Assembly (NCBI GenBank): GCA_902783355.1 | Contig: CACZQQ010000510.1 | Location: forward strand, 1-7,310 | DNA length: 7,310 nucleotides | Direction: 5' to 3' | Origin: an uncultured bacterium | GTDB taxonomy: Bacteria; Verrucomicrobiota; Lentisphaeria; Oligosphaerales; Oligosphaeraceae | Shown here: positions 1 to 6,867 of the stretch, piece after piece | Numbering within the stretch: position 1 is the stretch's first letter | Layout: every line of letters starts with the position of its first letter | The notes under the pieces: generated by a model | Told to the model about the DNA's origin: nothing | What the model saw: the letters and a program-made list of their open reading frames with translations, nothing else | The model's database searches: none | Translations under genes and position numbers: made by a program

Positions 1-813
1 GTCCATGTTGAGGGCGTCGCTGGCGCCGGCCAGCTGGAGCAGCTGCGCCAGTTCGTGGCAGCTGGCGCCTTCGGAGTAGCCCTTCTGGCGGCCGTCCACG
101 ACCAGGATGTAGAGGAAGCGCCTGTTGGCGGAGAGGCCGAAGGCGGTGCGCGGATGCAGGTCGGCCGGCGCGTCCGCGACGCAGATCTCACCTTGGTCGA
201 GGATGCGTTCGAAGCCCGGCAGCGAGAGCCAGAGCTCGCTCACGTCGTCCAGCGGCGCAATCTTGCGCAGGAAGGGCTTGCCCACCTTGGGGACGCAGAA
301 GCACCACCGCCCGTTGGCGGGGCAGACCAGCTCGCCGTCCGAAATCATGCAGCCCATGTTGTCCGCGTACTTGTGGTTGTAGGGGGCCTGCCACGGGCCC
401 CAGGGGGAGGCGTTGACCGCCAGGACCACGTTGAGGCCGCGGCCGCCCTCCTCCTCGCTCTTGCGGCATTCGTTCATGAAGGCGCCGACGGTCTGCCGCT
501 TCGTGCGGATCTTCAGGAGGGCGTGGTCGGGCATGGGCTCGCCCCAGCCTTCGGCCCGCTTGTTGGTCACCAGATGGATGGCGGGGTTCGACAAGTCCAC
601 GCGCACCAGCCAGAAGGCCATCGGCCGCGGCTCGATGATCTCGAAGGAGGTCTCCAGGATGCCGGGGTAGGGCGCGCGCGCATTGTACCACAGCATTTCC
701 GACGTGGGGTTGTTCAGCTCCCCGCGGAGCGGCGTCGCGGCCAGAAGAAGGAGGAGGAGCGCGAAGGCGCCAAGCCTGCGCGCAAGGTCATGGAAACATG
801 TCTCTGTCATCAT
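1..813 (-). CDS. Exported NAGPA-type phosphodiester glycosidase, C-terminus cut off by window edge
   Basis: The reading frame is open from an ATG at 813-811 to base 1 (271 codons, no stop), so the C-terminus lies outside the window. A second ATG follows immediately at 810-808. Residues 1-31 look like a signal peptide: basic residues RR at 12-13, a hydrophobic stretch with six Leu (19-24), then AATP and a small-residue cleavage region, so the product is probably exported. The family call rests on the last 50 residues: RTAFG near 222-226, DGR at 240-242, G-x5-S-x2-ELA near 245-256, and ALNMD at the window edge, where this family normally continues into a Gly/Ser-rich loop. Earlier parts (AVNASPW and a CMISDGELV segment) also fit PF09992, the domain of the mammalian uncovering enzyme that cleaves GlcNAc-phosphodiesters. 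Bacterial substrates are mostly unknown. It follows lacZ by 31 bp and is probably cotranscribed. I see no clear Shine-Dalgarno sequence. Confidence 0.85.
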   Translation of the reverse strand, partial: MMTETCFHDLARRLGAFALLLLLLAATPLRGELNNPTSEMLWYNARAPYPGILETSFEIIEPRPMAFWLVRVDLSNPAIHLVTNKRAEGWGEPMPDHALLKIRTKRQTVGAFMNECRKSEEEGGRGLNVVLAVNASPWGPWQAPYNHKYADNMGCMISDGELVCPANGRWCFCVPKVGKPFLRKIAPLDDVSELWLSLPGFERILDQGEICVADAPADLHPRTAFGLSANRRFLYILVVDGRQKGYSEGASCHELAQLLQLAGASDALNMD

Positions 814-826
814 GGTTGCATGTAAT

Positions 827-843
827 TTGTTGGAAATCAACAA
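827..843 (-). repeat. Small inverted repeat between lacZ and the downstream gene
   Basis: A perfect 6-bp inverted repeat (TTGTTG and CAACAA, 5-base loop) begins one base after the lacZ stop codon and fills half of the 31-bp gap to the next gene. It is AT-rich and is not followed by a T-run on the minus strand, so it is not a convincing terminator. It could shape translation or mRNA stability between the two cistrons; that is inference. Confidence 0.4.
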
Positions 844-844
844 G

Positions 845-3800
845 TTAGAGTTTAGACGGGCAGATGCGGAGGGCGAGCCGGTAGGTGCCGTCGGTGACAC
901 GGTATTGCTGGCGGACGCCTTCGCCGCAGGAGTGGGTGCCCAGCCCGTCCTGCCGCGCGTCGATGCTCAGGTAGGTCTGGGGCCTGGGCACAAGCTCGCC
1001 GACATGGCGCGCGCCGAAGAAGTCGGCCGCCGTGAAATGCAGCGCGGAGAACTCGAAGGGCACGGGGCTCGTGACGGTCAGCGCGTTCTCGCCGTCGTCC
1101 AGTTGGACAAAGGTGGTCTGCGTATGGTTCCCTGTCTCCTGCGGCATGACGTAGGGGAAGTACTGCGCCGTGACGCTCTGGCGGTAGAGCCCCATGCGGC
1201 CGCCGGCCTGCCGGTCGGCGTAGGTCTCCTGCGGCCCCATGCCGAAGACGGTGAGGTTCTCGAAGCCGGGGGCCAGGGGGGTCACGATGCCCAGCCGCGG
1301 CAGGTCCGCCAGCTCCGCGGGCACCTGGTAGACGACGTCGAGGTCGAGCCAGCCGTTGGTGGAGTAGGTCAGCGTGCGGCGGACGGGCAGGACGGCGCCG
1401 TTCTTGAAGCTGTATTCCACCTCGCTGGCGACCTGCAGGCCGTCGGGCGGGAAGTCCACCTTGCCTTCGGAGACGATCCTCCGCTTCGCGCCGAAGACGT
1501 CGAGCAGCTCCGTCCAGCGGTAGAGGTCCTTGTAGGTGACCTTCGGCCAGGCGCGCACGCCGTCGTTGTCGGTGTAGCCGCGCGCGAACTGCTCGGCGAC
1601 GGCGCCCGAAAGAAGCTCCCTGCCCTCGAAGGTCCATTTGTCGGGCAGGCTGTCCTTGCCGAAGTGGAGGATGTGGCGGCCGTTGACGAGGGTCCCCTTG
1701 TTGAGCTTCCAGTCGGGGCGCGCCTCCGGATAGGCGACCCCCTCGACGTTGTCGGAGGCCAGCGCGGCGCACTGCACGAGAGGCGTCAGGCAGAACTGCT
1801 GCCAGGCGACCTCGAAGCCCTTGGGCGCCCACGGCGTGTCGCCTCTCTGCACGGCGGTGATGTTCAGGTAGACCTGGCAGCCGGGGCCGACGTCAAGGCG
1901 CGAGAGGTCGTACTTGCACTGCACGGCCCCCGTGGCCTGCGGGGCGATGGCGTCGATTTCGCGGCGGGAGATTTTGCCGTGGTCGACCTCCTGCCCGTCC
2001 ACCTCGATGCTCCAGAGGAAGTCGAGGTTGTCGAGTTTGACGAAGTAGTTCCAGTTGGTCAGGTCGAAGCGTCCGGCCGTGAGGGCGGATGGCGTGAAGT
2101 TGAAGGTGCGCGCGAGCTGCTTGAACTCCTGGCAGGCGGGATGGGGGGTCCGGTCGGGGCAGAGCATGCCGTTGATGCAGAAGTCGGAGTCGTTGGGCAC
2201 GTCGCCGAAGTCGCCGCCGTAGAGCCATGTCTTCCTGCCGGTCTTCCTGTCCACGCCGGCCAGCCCCTGGTCGATCCAGTCCCAGATGTAGCCGCCCTGC
2301 ATCTGCGGATACTTGCGGAAGTAGGCGAAGTAGTCCGCCAGCGCGCCGTTGGAGTTGCCCATGGCGTGGGAGTACTCGCAGAAGATGAGGGGGCGCGTCT
2401 CCTTGCCGAGGCACTTCTCGATCCAGCGGTCGAGCAGGGAGAAGTTGGGATACATGGGGCTTACGGTGTCCACCACGTCGGCCTCGCAGTTGGGCGTGAA
2501 GCTCCAGTAGGGCGTGTGGTAGGGCGTCACGCCGTCCTCCTCCTTCATCGTGACCACGCCGAACTCGCCGTAGTGGACGAGGCGAGAGCGGTCGAAGCGG
2601 TGCAGCCAGCCGGAGGCGGCGGCAAGGCAGGAGCCGACGCCGGACTCGTTGCCCAGCGACCACAGGTGGATGCAGGGGTTGTTCTTGTAGATGAGGGCCA
2701 TGCGGCGGACGCGCTCCATGATGGCGTGGTTCCACAGCGGGTCGTCGGTCATGTGGTAGCAGTAGGCGTGGCATTCGATGTTGGCCTCGGAGATGACATA
2801 GAGGCCGAAGCGGTTGCACAGCGCCACGAGACGCTCGTCGTTGGGATAGTGGCTCGTGCGGATGGCGTTGAAGTTGTGCCGCTTCATGAGCGTCACGTCC
2901 GCCAGGATGTCCGCGGGCGTCACGGCCTTGCCGGTCTCCTCGTGGAAGTCGTGGCGGTTGACGCCGAAGAACTTGACGGGCTGCCCGTTGATGAGGAGGC
3001 AGCCGCCGCCCAGCCGCACGCTGCGGAAGCCGATGTCGGTGCCGGTGGCGTCGGCGACCTTCCCCTTGTCGTCGAGCAGCGTGACGGTCAGGCGGTAGAG
3101 GCAGGGCGTCTCCGCGCTCCACGGCCTGATGTTGGGGAACTTCAGGATGGCGCAGCCCAGCGGCTGCGTGAGCGTGTCGGGGCGGAAGGCGTTGATGTTG
3201 ACATACATGGGAACGTTGCGCGGCGCCTTGAGCAGCGCCTTGCCGGTGGCCAGGTCGTAGACCTGCACGTTGAAGGACCAGCCGGGCGGCGTCAGGTCGA
3301 GCCCGCGGAAGCCCGCGTCCATGCGCAGGTTGACGACGCCCGTCGTGCCGTCGGCCTCCAGGTCCGTCAGCGCGGCCACGTCGGCGATGTAGGCCTTCGG
3401 GGTGTATTGCAGATAGACGTCGCGGAAGATGCCTGCCATGCGCCAGTGGTCCTGGTCCTCCAGGAAGGAGCCGTCGGAGAAGCGGATGACGAGGACGGCC
3501 AGCAGGTTTTCCCCCGCGTGCACATAGTCCGTGATGTCGAACTCGCTGGCGGTGCGGGAATCCTTCACCATGCCGACATCCTTGCCGTTGACGTAGATCA
3601 GGCCGCAGCTCTCAAGGCCGCCGAAATGCAGGACGACACGCTGGAACCCTTTGCGCACGTTGATGATACGGCGGTAGAGGCCCGTGGGGTTCCATTCGCG
3701 CGGAATCCGGGGGGCCAGCACCTTGAAGGGCATCACCACGTTGCAGTACTGCGGCTTGTCGTAGCCCTGGCGGCACCAGCAGCCCGGGACCGCGATGCTG

Positions 3801-4051
3801 TCCCACCCCTTCGCGCTCTTGTCCGTCGAGTAGAGTAGCGTCTCGTCCACCGCGTCGGGCGTCTCGAAATAGCGGAACTGCCACTGCCCGTTGAGGCTCT
3901 GGATGGCGGGGCAGTCGAATGGCTCGTAGGAGCCGTCCTTCGCGGCGGCCTCGTCAGGATAGGTGAAGAGCGGCGAGCGCGGGCGGAGCGTGTTGATGGC
4001 GGGCACCTGCGGCTGCTCCCACAGGCGGCTGGTCAAGTCGAAGAGTTTCAT
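845..4051 (-). CDS. lacZ: GH2 beta-galactosidase, LacZ type (1068 aa)
   Basis: The protein hydrolyses terminal beta-D-galactosides by the retaining GH2 mechanism and matches E. coli LacZ (1024 aa) over its full length. Domains: GH2 sugar-binding jelly roll about 50-217 (SLNGQWQF, SDGSFLEDQD, WRMAGIFRD); immunoglobulin-like domain about 218-345; TIM barrel about 346-645; linker domain to about 755; C-terminal beta-gal small-chain domain about 763-1060 (TDND near 827-830, GMGPQETY near 937-944). The acid/base is E469 in SLGNES and the nucleophile is E559 in FCEYSHAMGNS. Probable Mg-site residues are E426 and H428 in EANIECH; H367, H401, H562, W590 and N627 match other active-site positions. The residue equivalent to E. 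coli Trp999 appears to be Cys1042. There is no signal peptide, so it is probably cytosolic. The ATG at 4051-4049 is supported by the N-terminal WEQPQV segment aligning with the LacZ start region, although no Shine-Dalgarno sequence precedes it. Function is secure; the exact galactoside is not. Confidence 0.96.
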   Translation of the reverse strand: MKLFDLTSRLWEQPQVPAINTLRPRSPLFTYPDEAAAKDGSYEPFDCPAIQSLNGQWQFRYFETPDAVDETLLYSTDKSAKGWDSIAVPGCWCRQGYDKPQYCNVVMPFKVLAPRIPREWNPTGLYRRIINVRKGFQRVVLHFGGLESCGLIYVNGKDVGMVKDSRTASEFDITDYVHAGENLLAVLVIRFSDGSFLEDQDHWRMAGIFRDVYLQYTPKAYIADVAALTDLEADGTTGVVNLRMDAGFRGLDLTPPGWSFNVQVYDLATGKALLKAPRNVPMYVNINAFRPDTLTQPLGCAILKFPNIRPWSAETPCLYRLTVTLLDDKGKVADATGTDIGFRSVRLGGGCLLINGQPVKFFGVNRHDFHEETGKAVTPADILADVTLMKRHNFNAIRTSHYPNDERLVALCNRFGLYVISEANIECHAYCYHMTDDPLWNHAIMERVRRMALIYKNNPCIHLWSLGNESGVGSCLAAASGWLHRFDRSRLVHYGEFGVVTMKEEDGVTPYHTPYWSFTPNCEADVVDTVSPMYPNFSLLDRWIEKCLGKETRPLIFCEYSHAMGNSNGALADYFAYFRKYPQMQGGYIWDWIDQGLAGVDRKTGRKTWLYGGDFGDVPNDSDFCINGMLCPDRTPHPACQEFKQLARTFNFTPSALTAGRFDLTNWNYFVKLDNLDFLWSIEVDGQEVDHGKISRREIDAIAPQATGAVQCKYDLSRLDVGPGCQVYLNITAVQRGDTPWAPKGFEVAWQQFCLTPLVQCAALASDNVEGVAYPEARPDWKLNKGTLVNGRHILHFGKDSLPDKWTFEGRELLSGAVAEQFARGYTDNDGVRAWPKVTYKDLYRWTELLDVFGAKRRIVSEGKVDFPPDGLQVASEVEYSFKNGAVLPVRRTLTYSTNGWLDLDVVYQVPAELADLPRLGIVTPLAPGFENLTVFGMGPQETYADRQAGGRMGLYRQSVTAQYFPYVMPQETGNHTQTTFVQLDDGENALTVTSPVPFEFSALHFTAADFFGARHVGELVPRPQTYLSIDARQDGLGTHSCGEGVRQQYRVTDGTYRLALRICPSKL

Positions 4052-4076
4052 GGTGAAAAGAGTTGTCTGGTGGAAG

Positions 4077-4122
4077 TTGCAAACGACGGGGGCACATCCC
4101 CCGAACCCCTTGCAAATGACGG
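4077..4122. repeat. Two 13-bp direct repeats upstream of lacZ
   Basis: TTGCAAACGACGG at 4077-4089 recurs as TTGCAAATGACGG at 4110-4122, with 12 of 13 bases identical and starts 33 bp apart. The copies bracket the C/G hairpin at 4087-4103. They lie 26-71 bp upstream of the lacZ start codon, so paired regulator sites are possible; a duplication left by an inserted palindromic element is an alternative. Confidence 0.55.
4087..4103. repeat. GC hairpin in the lacZ leader
   Basis: A perfect 6-bp stem, CGGGGG paired with CCCCCG around a 5-base loop, lies about 36 bp before the lacZ start. There is no T-run after it on either strand, so I do not call it an intrinsic terminator. If transcribed from upstream it would fold in the 5' leader of lacZ. 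Confidence 0.5.
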
Positions 4123-4137
4123 CCGCCGCTTGCGGCC
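4121..4137. repeat. GC palindrome, copy 1 of a GCCGCTTGCGGC motif
   Basis: GGCCGC pairs with GCGGCC around the loop CGCTT. The 12-mer GCCGCTTGCGGC inside it (4125-4136) is itself a 5-bp palindrome with a TT centre and recurs exactly at 4170-4181. Paired copies of a short GC palindrome in one intergenic space resemble REP-like elements. Confidence 0.55.
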
Positions 4138-4167
4138 AGTTGGGTGCCGGCGGCGAAAGGCTGCCAG

Positions 4168-4183
4168 GCGCCGCTTGCGGCGC
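4168..4183. repeat. GC palindrome, copy 2, overlapping a stop codon
   Basis: GCGCCGC and GCGGCGC form a perfect 7-bp inverted repeat with a TT centre and contain the second copy of GCCGCTTGCGGC. It abuts and overlaps by one base the TAG of the small membrane protein gene (4185-4183), so on the minus strand the transcript would fold immediately after the stop. The sequence that follows has only a TTT, so termination would be weak if it occurs; mRNA 3'-end protection is another possibility. Confidence 0.55.
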
Positions 4184-4761
4184 TACAGTCTGTAGGCGCG
4201 GGGGCGGTCGAGAATTTCAGCCAGCACGACGGCGCGCCTGAAGGCCGCCGGCGTCTTGGCGAAGGCGAAGGTCGGCGCGCGGCGCAGCTGCCGCATGGCG
4301 CTGGTGGCGTCCGGATGGACCTCCGCGCCATGGGCCTCGCCGATGTGGGATTCCATGTGGGCGATGGCGGGCGACTTGGCGTCGCGCAGCTCCGAGACAT
4401 GGGGCGCGCCCATGGGCGTCACGTGGCAGCCCTCCTCCTCCACGGCGGTGGCAGAGGGCACGGGCGCCTTGCGCGGCTCCTCATCGACACGGCCCCTGAG
4501 GACGGCGGCCTCCCTGCGGCGCGCCATCGCCTGCCTCTTCTCCTCAAGCAGACGGCGGCGCTCCTCAGCATCCATCTCCGCCATCCGGCGCGGACGCACG
4601 GGCCGGACGGCGGGCGGGTCGGGGGCGACGGGCGGCTTGGGCTGCGGCTGGCCGTTCTCCGCCGCCTGCCCCCGCGCCTTGCCCTGCTGTTTCTTGCGCG
4701 AGTTGGCGATGGAGAAGGAGACGATGACGAGCCAGAAGATGAGTGGGATTAGTTTGGCCAT
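4183..4761 (-). CDS. Small single-pass membrane protein of unknown function, linked to floA (192 aa)
   Basis: I cannot assign a named function. The N-terminus has one hydrophobic segment (about 3-19, rich in I, L, F, V) followed by basic SRKK, which predicts a single membrane anchor with a cytoplasmic tail. A Pro-rich linker (about 39-58) leads to a charged, probably helical region (about 60-90, rich in E, R, K). Residues 111-149 hold C112, H113, H121, H135, H139, H144 and H149, an unusual Cys/His cluster. The C-terminus (about 171-192) is a compact helix ending in AEILDRPRAYRL. I recall similar membrane-anchored proteins with an EIL-G-P-A-R type tail in gut clostridia, but could not check this. 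The ATG lies 15 bp after the floA stop, so cotranscription with floA is likely. No Shine-Dalgarno sequence is visible. The codon pattern and the clean hydrophobic start support a real gene. Confidence 0.75.
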   Translation of the reverse strand: MAKLIPLIFWLVIVSFSIANSRKKQQGKARGQAAENGQPQPKPPVAPDPPAVRPVRPRRMAEMDAEERRRLLEEKRQAMARRREAAVLRGRVDEEPRKAPVPSATAVEEEGCHVTPMGAPHVSELRDAKSPAIAHMESHIGEAHGAEVHPDATSAMRQLRRAPTFAFAKTPAAFRRAVVLAEILDRPRAYRL

Positions 4762-4776
4762 GGGAGGATTCCGCGG

Positions 4777-5781
4777 CTAGGCCTGCGGCGTGGCGGCGCC
4801 GTTGTCGCCCAGGATGTTCTTGCGCATCTCGGTGTCGGACTTCAGGTTCTCCATGCGGTAGTAGTCCAGGACGCCGAGGTTGCCCTGGCGCAGCGCCTCC
4901 GCCATCGCCTTGGGCACCTCCGCCTGCGCGGCGACCACGCTGGCCTGCATCTCCTGCACGCGCGCCTTCATCTCCTGCTCCGCCGCCACGGCGGCCGCGC
5001 GGCGGACTTCCGCCGTGGCCTGCGCGACGCGCAGGTCCGCCTCGGCCTGGTCGGCCTGCAGACGGGCGCCGATGTTGTCGCCGATGTCCACGTCGGCGAT
5101 GTCGATGGAGAGGATCTCGAAGGCGGTCCCCATGTCAAGCCCCTTCTCCATGACGCGCTGCGAAATCTGGTCGGGGTTCTCCAGGACGGATGTGTAGGAG
5201 GCCGAGGAGCCGATGGTGGTGACGATGCCCTCGCCCACGCGGGCGATGATGGTCTCCTCCGTGGCGCCGCCGACCAGCCGCTCCAGGTTGGTGCGCACGG
5301 TCACGCGGGCGCGCGCCTTCACCTGGATGCCGTCCTTGGCCACGGCGTCCACCGTCGTGCGCCCCTTGCTGGGGTCGGGGCAGTCGATGACGCGGGGGTT
5401 CACGCTTGTGCGGACGGCCTGGTAGACGTCGCGGCCGGCCAGGTCGATGGCGGCGGCGCGCTTGAAGTCGAGGGCGATGCCGGCCTTGTCGGCGGCCACG
5501 AGCGCGTTGACGACGCGCTCCACGTTGCCGTGCGCCATGTAGTGGCATTCGAGGTCGTTGGTGCTGACCGTGTCGATGCCCGCCTTGCGCAGCTGGATGT
5601 AGGCGCGCACGATCTGGCCCGACGGAATCTTGCGCAGCGTCATGCCGATGAGGCGCATCAGCGAGATGTGCGCGCCGGAGGCGTAGGCCTGCAGCCAGGT
5701 GCTGAAGTAGTTGACGATGATGATGAAGAAGACGATGCCAATGAAGATGGCGACGAAGAGCAGGATGCCGGTGAGATGCAT
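4777..5781 (-). CDS. floA: FloA, flotillin-like membrane scaffold protein (334 aa)
   Basis: FloA proteins assemble in the cytoplasmic membrane and organise functional membrane microdomains, affecting protein complexes, membrane fluidity and cell-wall enzymes. The match to Bacillus subtilis FloA (YqfA, about 331 aa) is collinear. A membrane helix at about 5-24 is followed by a second membrane-associated part (about 31-53, [14 protein letters not shown]). The SPFH/PHB-like core carries signature stretches: [10 protein letters not shown] (85-94), [11 protein letters not shown] (109-119), [19 protein letters not shown] (168-186) and [13 protein letters not shown] (222-234). A coiled-coil region rich in Ala, Glu and Arg (about 240-295) contains the repeated AEA/AEV pattern, then [11 protein letters not shown]. 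The usual NfeD-type partner is not seen; the downstream gene is instead the small membrane protein at 4183-4761. The start has a good AGGAG six bases upstream. The gene follows the mutarotase-like gene by 30 bp. Confidence 0.96.
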   Translation of the reverse strand: MHLTGILLFVAIFIGIVFFIIIVNYFSTWLQAYASGAHISLMRLIGMTLRKIPSGQIVRAYIQLRKAGIDTVSTNDLECHYMAHGNVERVVNALVAADKAGIALDFKRAAAIDLAGRDVYQAVRTSVNPRVIDCPDPSKGRTTVDAVAKDGIQVKARARVTVRTNLERLVGGATEETIIARVGEGIVTTIGSSASYTSVLENPDQISQRVMEKGLDMGTAFEILSIDIADVDIGDNIGARLQADQAEADLRVAQATAEVRRAAAVAAEQEMKARVQEMQASVVAAQAEVPKAMAEALRQGNLGVLDYYRMENLKSDTEMRKNILGDNGAATPQA

Positions 5782-5787
5782 GGTTGT

Positions 5788-5792
5788 CTCCT
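5788..5792 (-). promoter_or_regulatory. Shine-Dalgarno site of floA
   Basis: AGGAG on the minus strand sits 6 bases before the ATG at 5781, which fixes the floA start. It lies in the 30-bp gap after the preceding stop codon, so the gene can be translated independently within the operon. Confidence 0.8.
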
Positions 5793-5811
5793 AGTGGGTT
5801 GTATGGTGATG

Positions 5812-6801
5812 TCAGTCAAGAATCCATTCGGGCAGGCCGAGGCCGCCCTGCGCAAAGCGGCGCAGGGCGTCGTTCTCGCCGCGCCAGAAGCGGCTTTCGG
5901 CGGTCAGGCGCGATCCCGTCACGCGCCCCTCGCCGTCGTATTCGACGGGGCCGAGCGTCTCCAGCTCGAAGAAGCCCAGGGGCGCCCCGTTGAAGAGGCT
6001 CATCTGGTCGTCGGCGCTGAAGACGCCGTCGGGCTGCTCGTTGTCGGCGAAGTTGATGTATTTCCCTGCGGTCTGGAGGCATGTGCGCGTGATGAGCAGG
6101 CGGCGCGACGGGACGAACGCCCCGACGAGGCGCGGCCGCTGCGAGGCCGAAAGCCCGATCTGGAACTTTTCGGGGCCGCCCAGGTCGAAGCGGAACCAGT
6201 GCCCGTCGCAGCGCAACGTCCGGCCGGGGTCGCCGTAGAAGTCGGTGTTCATGGCGGCCGCGGCGTCCCCCTCCACGCAGCCGAAGGCGATGACGCCCTC
6301 CGGATTGGGGAACTGCTCCAGCGACCAGGCGGAGACGACCGCCTCGCCCTCCGCCACGGGCGCGCTGAAGGTCAGCGCGTCCTTCTCGCGGTAGCCGGTG
6401 AAGCGCAGGCCGTAGCCCGCATAGGCGGCGATGTCGTCGCCAAGCCCCTCCAGGCGGCGTTCGAAGGTGACCTGGAGGCTGGTGCCGTGGTGGTTGCGTA
6501 GGGGGACCGTGCGGCGGCAGGCCATGCCGCTTTCCGCCAGTTCCGACGGGGCCGTGTTCACGCCCGGCTGCACAAGCCACTCGTCCGCCGGATAGTTGAA
6601 GGCGTAGGGGCCGCCTTCGGGGGCCGGCCACAGCGAATTGCCGCCCAGGTTGTTGAAATCCGTCTCGGAGGGGTTTTCGGCGACCGCCTGGTCCCAGCGG
6701 TGGAGGCGTTCGCCGTCCAGCCATGCGAAGACGCGCCCCTGATGCGCGGCGTCCAGGCGGACGACGCCGTCGCCGCATCGCATTTCACGAAAAGTGTCCA
6801 T
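5812..6801 (-). CDS. Galactose-mutarotase-like fold protein, DUF6786-like (329 aa)
   Basis: The sequence resembles the DUF6786 family, all-beta proteins related in fold to aldose 1-epimerases and other carbohydrate-binding enzymes. Matching features, in order, are HQGRVFAW (20-27); NNLGGNSLWPAPEGGPYAF (50-68), similar to the family's N-x-GG-x-LW-x-PEGG stretch; VSAWSLEQF (156-164); DFYGDPGRT (187-195); LVGAFVPSRRLLITR (225-239); and GFFELETLGP (276-285), where this superfamily usually has an acidic residue near the sugar. No signal peptide or lipobox is present, so it is probably cytosolic, unlike many exported members. Length is near the family's usual size. The ATG at 6801-6799 has an AGGAG ten bases upstream. 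It is the first gene of the likely operon with floA. A role in handling galactose or another sugar fits the nearby beta-galactosidase, but the catalytic residues are not certain; it may only bind sugar. Confidence 0.75.
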   Translation of the reverse strand: MDTFREMRCGDGVVRLDAAHQGRVFAWLDGERLHRWDQAVAENPSETDFNNLGGNSLWPAPEGGPYAFNYPADEWLVQPGVNTAPSELAESGMACRRTVPLRNHHGTSLQVTFERRLEGLGDDIAAYAGYGLRFTGYREKDALTFSAPVAEGEAVVSAWSLEQFPNPEGVIAFGCVEGDAAAAMNTDFYGDPGRTLRCDGHWFRFDLGGPEKFQIGLSASQRPRLVGAFVPSRRLLITRTCLQTAGKYINFADNEQPDGVFSADDQMSLFNGAPLGFFELETLGPVEYDGEGRVTGSRLTAESRFWRGENDALRRFAQGGLGLPEWILD

Positions 6802-6811
6802 GAGGGAAGAA

Positions 6812-6816
6812 CTCCT
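6812..6816 (-). promoter_or_regulatory. Shine-Dalgarno site of the mutarotase-like gene
   Basis: AGGAG (in GCAGGAGT on the minus strand) lies 10 bases before the ATG at 6801, slightly longer than ideal spacing. It supports that start because no other in-frame start nearby has a better site. Confidence 0.65.
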
Positions 6817-6826
6817 GCTTTTGAGG

Positions 6827-6855
6827 TTGACAATGCGCCACGGCGATAAAATAAT
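6827..6855 (+). promoter_or_regulatory. Near-consensus sigma-70-type promoter on the plus strand
   Basis: TTGACA at 6827-6832 is a perfect -35 box. It is followed, after exactly 17 bases, by AATAAT at 6850-6855, which matches the -10 consensus at 5 of 6 positions. The predicted start is near 6862, pointing right into the intergenic region and antisense to whatever leads into the mutarotase-like gene. No plus-strand gene with convincing coding character follows within the window. The AT-rich patch also contains TATTAT on the minus strand, but without a recognisable -35 box at 16-18 bases, so the promoter of the minus-strand gene is not resolved. Confidence 0.4.
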
Positions 6856-6867
6856 ACGCTTTTGCGT
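6856..6867. repeat. Short palindrome at the predicted transcription start
   Basis: ACGC and GCGT form a perfect inverted repeat around TTTT, starting one base after the plus-strand -10 box. The position would suit an operator, or it may be a chance 4-bp stem. Confidence 0.3.

Noticed and set aside
683..3838. A 1051-codon open frame on the plus strand, antisense to lacZ
   Set aside because: The translation is Val/Ala/Glu/Gly/His-rich with no recognisable domain, and it is a mirror of the GC-rich codon pattern of a full-length, motif-complete LacZ on the other strand. Long antisense frames are expected where third positions are mostly G or C.
4087..4103. C/G hairpin as a rho-independent terminator
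   Set aside because: No T-run follows the stem on either strand.
4144..4752. Plus-strand frames of 202 and 174 codons over the small membrane protein gene
   Set aside because: The minus-strand product has a clean membrane segment, ordered charged regions and operon spacing with floA; the plus-strand frames are Arg/Ala/Gly-rich without structure.
4183..4761. The small membrane protein as an NfeD-family partner of FloA
   Set aside because: It has a single N-terminal membrane segment and no visible OB-fold or multi-helix NfeD layout.
5530..6501. A 323-codon plus-strand open frame spanning the floA and mutarotase-like genes
   Set aside because: It crosses the boundary of two well-supported minus-strand genes, has the same low-complexity Val/Ala/Glu composition, and has no family features.
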